Of a stretch of DNA of 64,000 nucleotides, positions 63,701-64,000 are shown in pieces (the first letter of the stretch is position 1; each line of letters starts with the position of its first letter). The stretch comes from an uncultured Bacteroides sp. (GTDB taxonomy: Bacteria > Bacteroidota > Bacteroidia > Bacteroidales > Bacteroidaceae). The DNA is taken from assembly GCF_900547205.1 (NCBI RefSeq), contig NZ_URFY01000006.1, positions 1-64,000 of the forward strand, given 5' to 3'. The position numbers and the translations under genes are program-made. The notes beneath the pieces are model-generated. The model was not told the DNA's origin and made no database searches. It saw only the letters and a program-made list of their open reading frames with translations.

Positions 63701-63752
63701 ATACCAGCGTGAGTAATACCGCAAAAACCTTTACAAATCCTTTGTTTTGCAT
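60735..63752 (-). CDS. secDF: Protein translocase subunits SecD and SecF, fused
   Basis: 1005 residues. SecD part (about 1-620): first helix (FVKVFAVLLTLVCVFYLSFSF), the D1 motif LGLDLKGGMNVILEV, a periplasmic domain with an Ala/Thr/Asp-rich insertion (about 250-310: EETSTDATPADSTKAAVL), helices including FGTGPIRGFATTLIIGILVSFFTAVFMTRL. SecF part (about 650-1005): RGLSQSIDFTGGRNFKVQF and TAIGYSINDKVVIFDRVREF. It uses the proton motive force to drive late steps of Sec export. The fusion is normal for Bacteroidetes. Single gene with its own -7 box and terminator. Confidence 0.96.
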   Translation of the reverse strand: MQNKGFVKVFAVLLTLVCVFYLSFSFVTRHYTNKAKEIANGDPQVEQDYLDSLSNEKVYLGNWTLKQCREMEISLGLDLKGGMNVILEVSVPDVIKALADNKPNEAFNNALGEAAKQAISSQDDIITLFVKEYRKAAPDAKLSELFATQQLKDKINQKSSDAEVEKVLREEVKAAVDNSFNVLRTRIDRFGVVQPNIQSLEDKMGRIMVELPGIKEPERVRKLLQGSANLEFWETYSAKDILPAMQSADAKLRSILAEETSTDATPADSTKAAVLTEATPAKKTVSAADSLAAALKGETADNKSTANLEEIKKQYPLLAILQLNSSGQGPVIGYSNYKDTAEVNKYLAMPEVKAVLPKDLSLKWGVSAAEFDKKKQTFELYAIRVTERNGKAPLEGDVVTDAKDEFNQFSKPIVTMAMNNDGARRWAQLTKNNIGSAIAIVLDNYVYSAPNVNGEITGGRSEISGNFTPEQTKDLANVLKSGKMPAPAHIVQEDIVGPSLGQESINAGIFSFVVALILLMVYMCSMYGFIPGMVANCALILNFFFTLGILSSFQAALTMSGIAGMVLSLGMAVDANVLIYERTKEELRAGKGVKKALADGYSNAFSAIFDSNLTSIITGIILFNFGTGPIRGFATTLIIGILVSFFTAVFMTRLVYEHFMNKDKWLNLTFTSKISKNLLVNTHFDFMGTNKKSLIIVSAVILVCIGSFAIRGLSQSIDFTGGRNFKVQFENPVEPEQVRELISDKFGEDVNVNVIAIGTDKKTVRISTNYRIADEGNDVDSQIEAYLYETLKPLLTQNITLATFIDRDNHTGGSIVSSQKVGPSIADDIKTGAIWSVVLALLAIGLYILIRFRNIAYSVGSIVALSCDTIMIIGAYSLLWGIVPFSLEIDQTFIGAILTAIGYSINDKVVIFDRVREFFGLYPKRDRRQLFNDSLNTTLARTINTSLSTLIVLLCIFILGGDSIRSFAFAMILGVVIGTLSSLFIASPIAYNMLKGKKVVATTEE

Positions 63753-63841
63753 TTTACTTTTAATTTATGATGATTACTTTTTAAATTTAATTTTCGGTTA
63801 ATTTCTGTCGTACACAAGTTCTGTTGCCGCATACAAGGCTG

Positions 63842-63849
63842 CAAATATA
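63842..63849 (-). promoter_or_regulatory. -7 box (TATATTTG) of secDF
   Basis: Exact TAnnTTTG on the minus strand, about 90 bases before the ATG at 63752. Confidence 0.45.
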
Positions 63850-63872
63850 GTTTTTTTTTCACATTCTTATGT

Positions 63873-63909
63873 AAAAAGCCCCCAATTATTTGATGATTAA
63901 GGGCTTTTT
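63873..63909 (-). terminator. Terminator of the M3-peptidase gene
   Basis: Stem AAAAAGCCC (63873-63881) with GGGCTTTTT (63901-63909), lying just after the stop of the gene entering from the right; on the minus strand the T-run follows the stem. Confidence 0.75.
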
Positions 63910-63916
63910 TGCTGAT

Positions 63917-64000
63917 TTATTTCATTCCTCTGTTTTTTAGCAGCGGTTCCTGACTGGGTTCTGCACCCCTGAAATTCTTGTAAAGTACCATCGGATCTTC
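63917..64000 (-). CDS. C-terminal end of an M3-family (Dcp-like) metallopeptidase, partial
   Basis: The last 27 codons of a minus-strand gene run in from the window edge and stop at TAA (63917-63919). The residues EDPMVLYKNFRGAEPSQEPL, then LKNRGMK, match the end I expect of peptidyl-dipeptidase Dcp proteins, where a SRGxxEDPxxLYxxFRGxxP pattern closes the chain. No catalytic part is in view. Confidence 0.65.
   Translation of the reverse strand, partial: EDPMVLYKNFRGAEPSQEPLLKNRGMK

Overview
The window looks like chromosomal DNA of a gut Bacteroides. The evidence is two SusC/SusD polysaccharide-utilisation loci (PULs), a hybrid two-component sensor-regulator, an ECF-sigma/FecR pair, fused SecDF, a ferredoxin-dependent 2-oxoacid oxidoreductase, and many copies of the Bacteroides promoter -7 box TAnnTTTG (with TTTG/TTG about 19-21 bases upstream in several cases). 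The exact species cannot be read from the sequence alone.

Layout. 1-3350: the 3' part of an RHS-repeat gene ending in a zinc-metallopeptidase-like domain, followed by two small AT-rich genes that look like immunity/accessory genes. 3544-5604: an ADP-forming acyl-CoA synthetase. 5722-24893: PUL 1, comprising a hybrid two-component regulator, an alpha/alpha-barrel protein, SusC, SusD, a SusE/F-like lipoprotein, a small lipoprotein, GH43, GH31 and a six-hairpin glycosidase-like protein. 24956-32461 (minus strand): a 6-bladed propeller protein, a TPR/membrane/HTH regulator, YifB, a thioredoxin-like lipoprotein without its cysteines, and an abundant-type TPR lipoprotein. 32598-37744: xerD divergent from a tightly packed operon aroQ-pyk-O-methyltransferase-rbfA-LolC/E-type permease. 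37902-57240: PUL 2, comprising an ECF sigma factor, then (after about 4 kb of unrelated material: a gene-poor stretch, a small HTH protein, an Rpn-family nuclease and an OprO/P-type porin) FecR, STN-SusC, SusD, an uncharacterised 797-residue protein, GH20, GH89 and GH109. 57423-64000: korB/korA on the minus strand, tRNA-Arg(CCU), secDF and the last codons of an M3-family peptidase.

How the genes work together. PUL 1 is probably switched on by its own periplasmic sensor, which contains the DNA-binding domain; a pair of 12-bp direct repeats spaced 20 bp apart before susC is a candidate operator. PUL 2 is a trans-envelope-signalling locus: the STN domain on its SusC, the FecR anti-sigma and the ECF sigma form a relay. 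Its enzymes (beta-HexNAc, alpha-GlcNAc and alpha-GalNAc exo-glycosidases) point to host mucin or other amino-sugar glycans.

Most interesting unexplained structure. (1) Three intergenic repeat clusters, of unrelated sequence but similar layout (one inverted and two direct copies of a short unit), sit after GH43, after GH109 and after the ECF sigma gene. (2) A promoter-to-terminator unit on the minus strand near 38718-38945 predicts an RNA of about 190 nt. (3) The leader and start of the PUL 2 susC is duplicated about 210 bp upstream. (4) The PUL 2 sigma factor is physically separated from its FecR.
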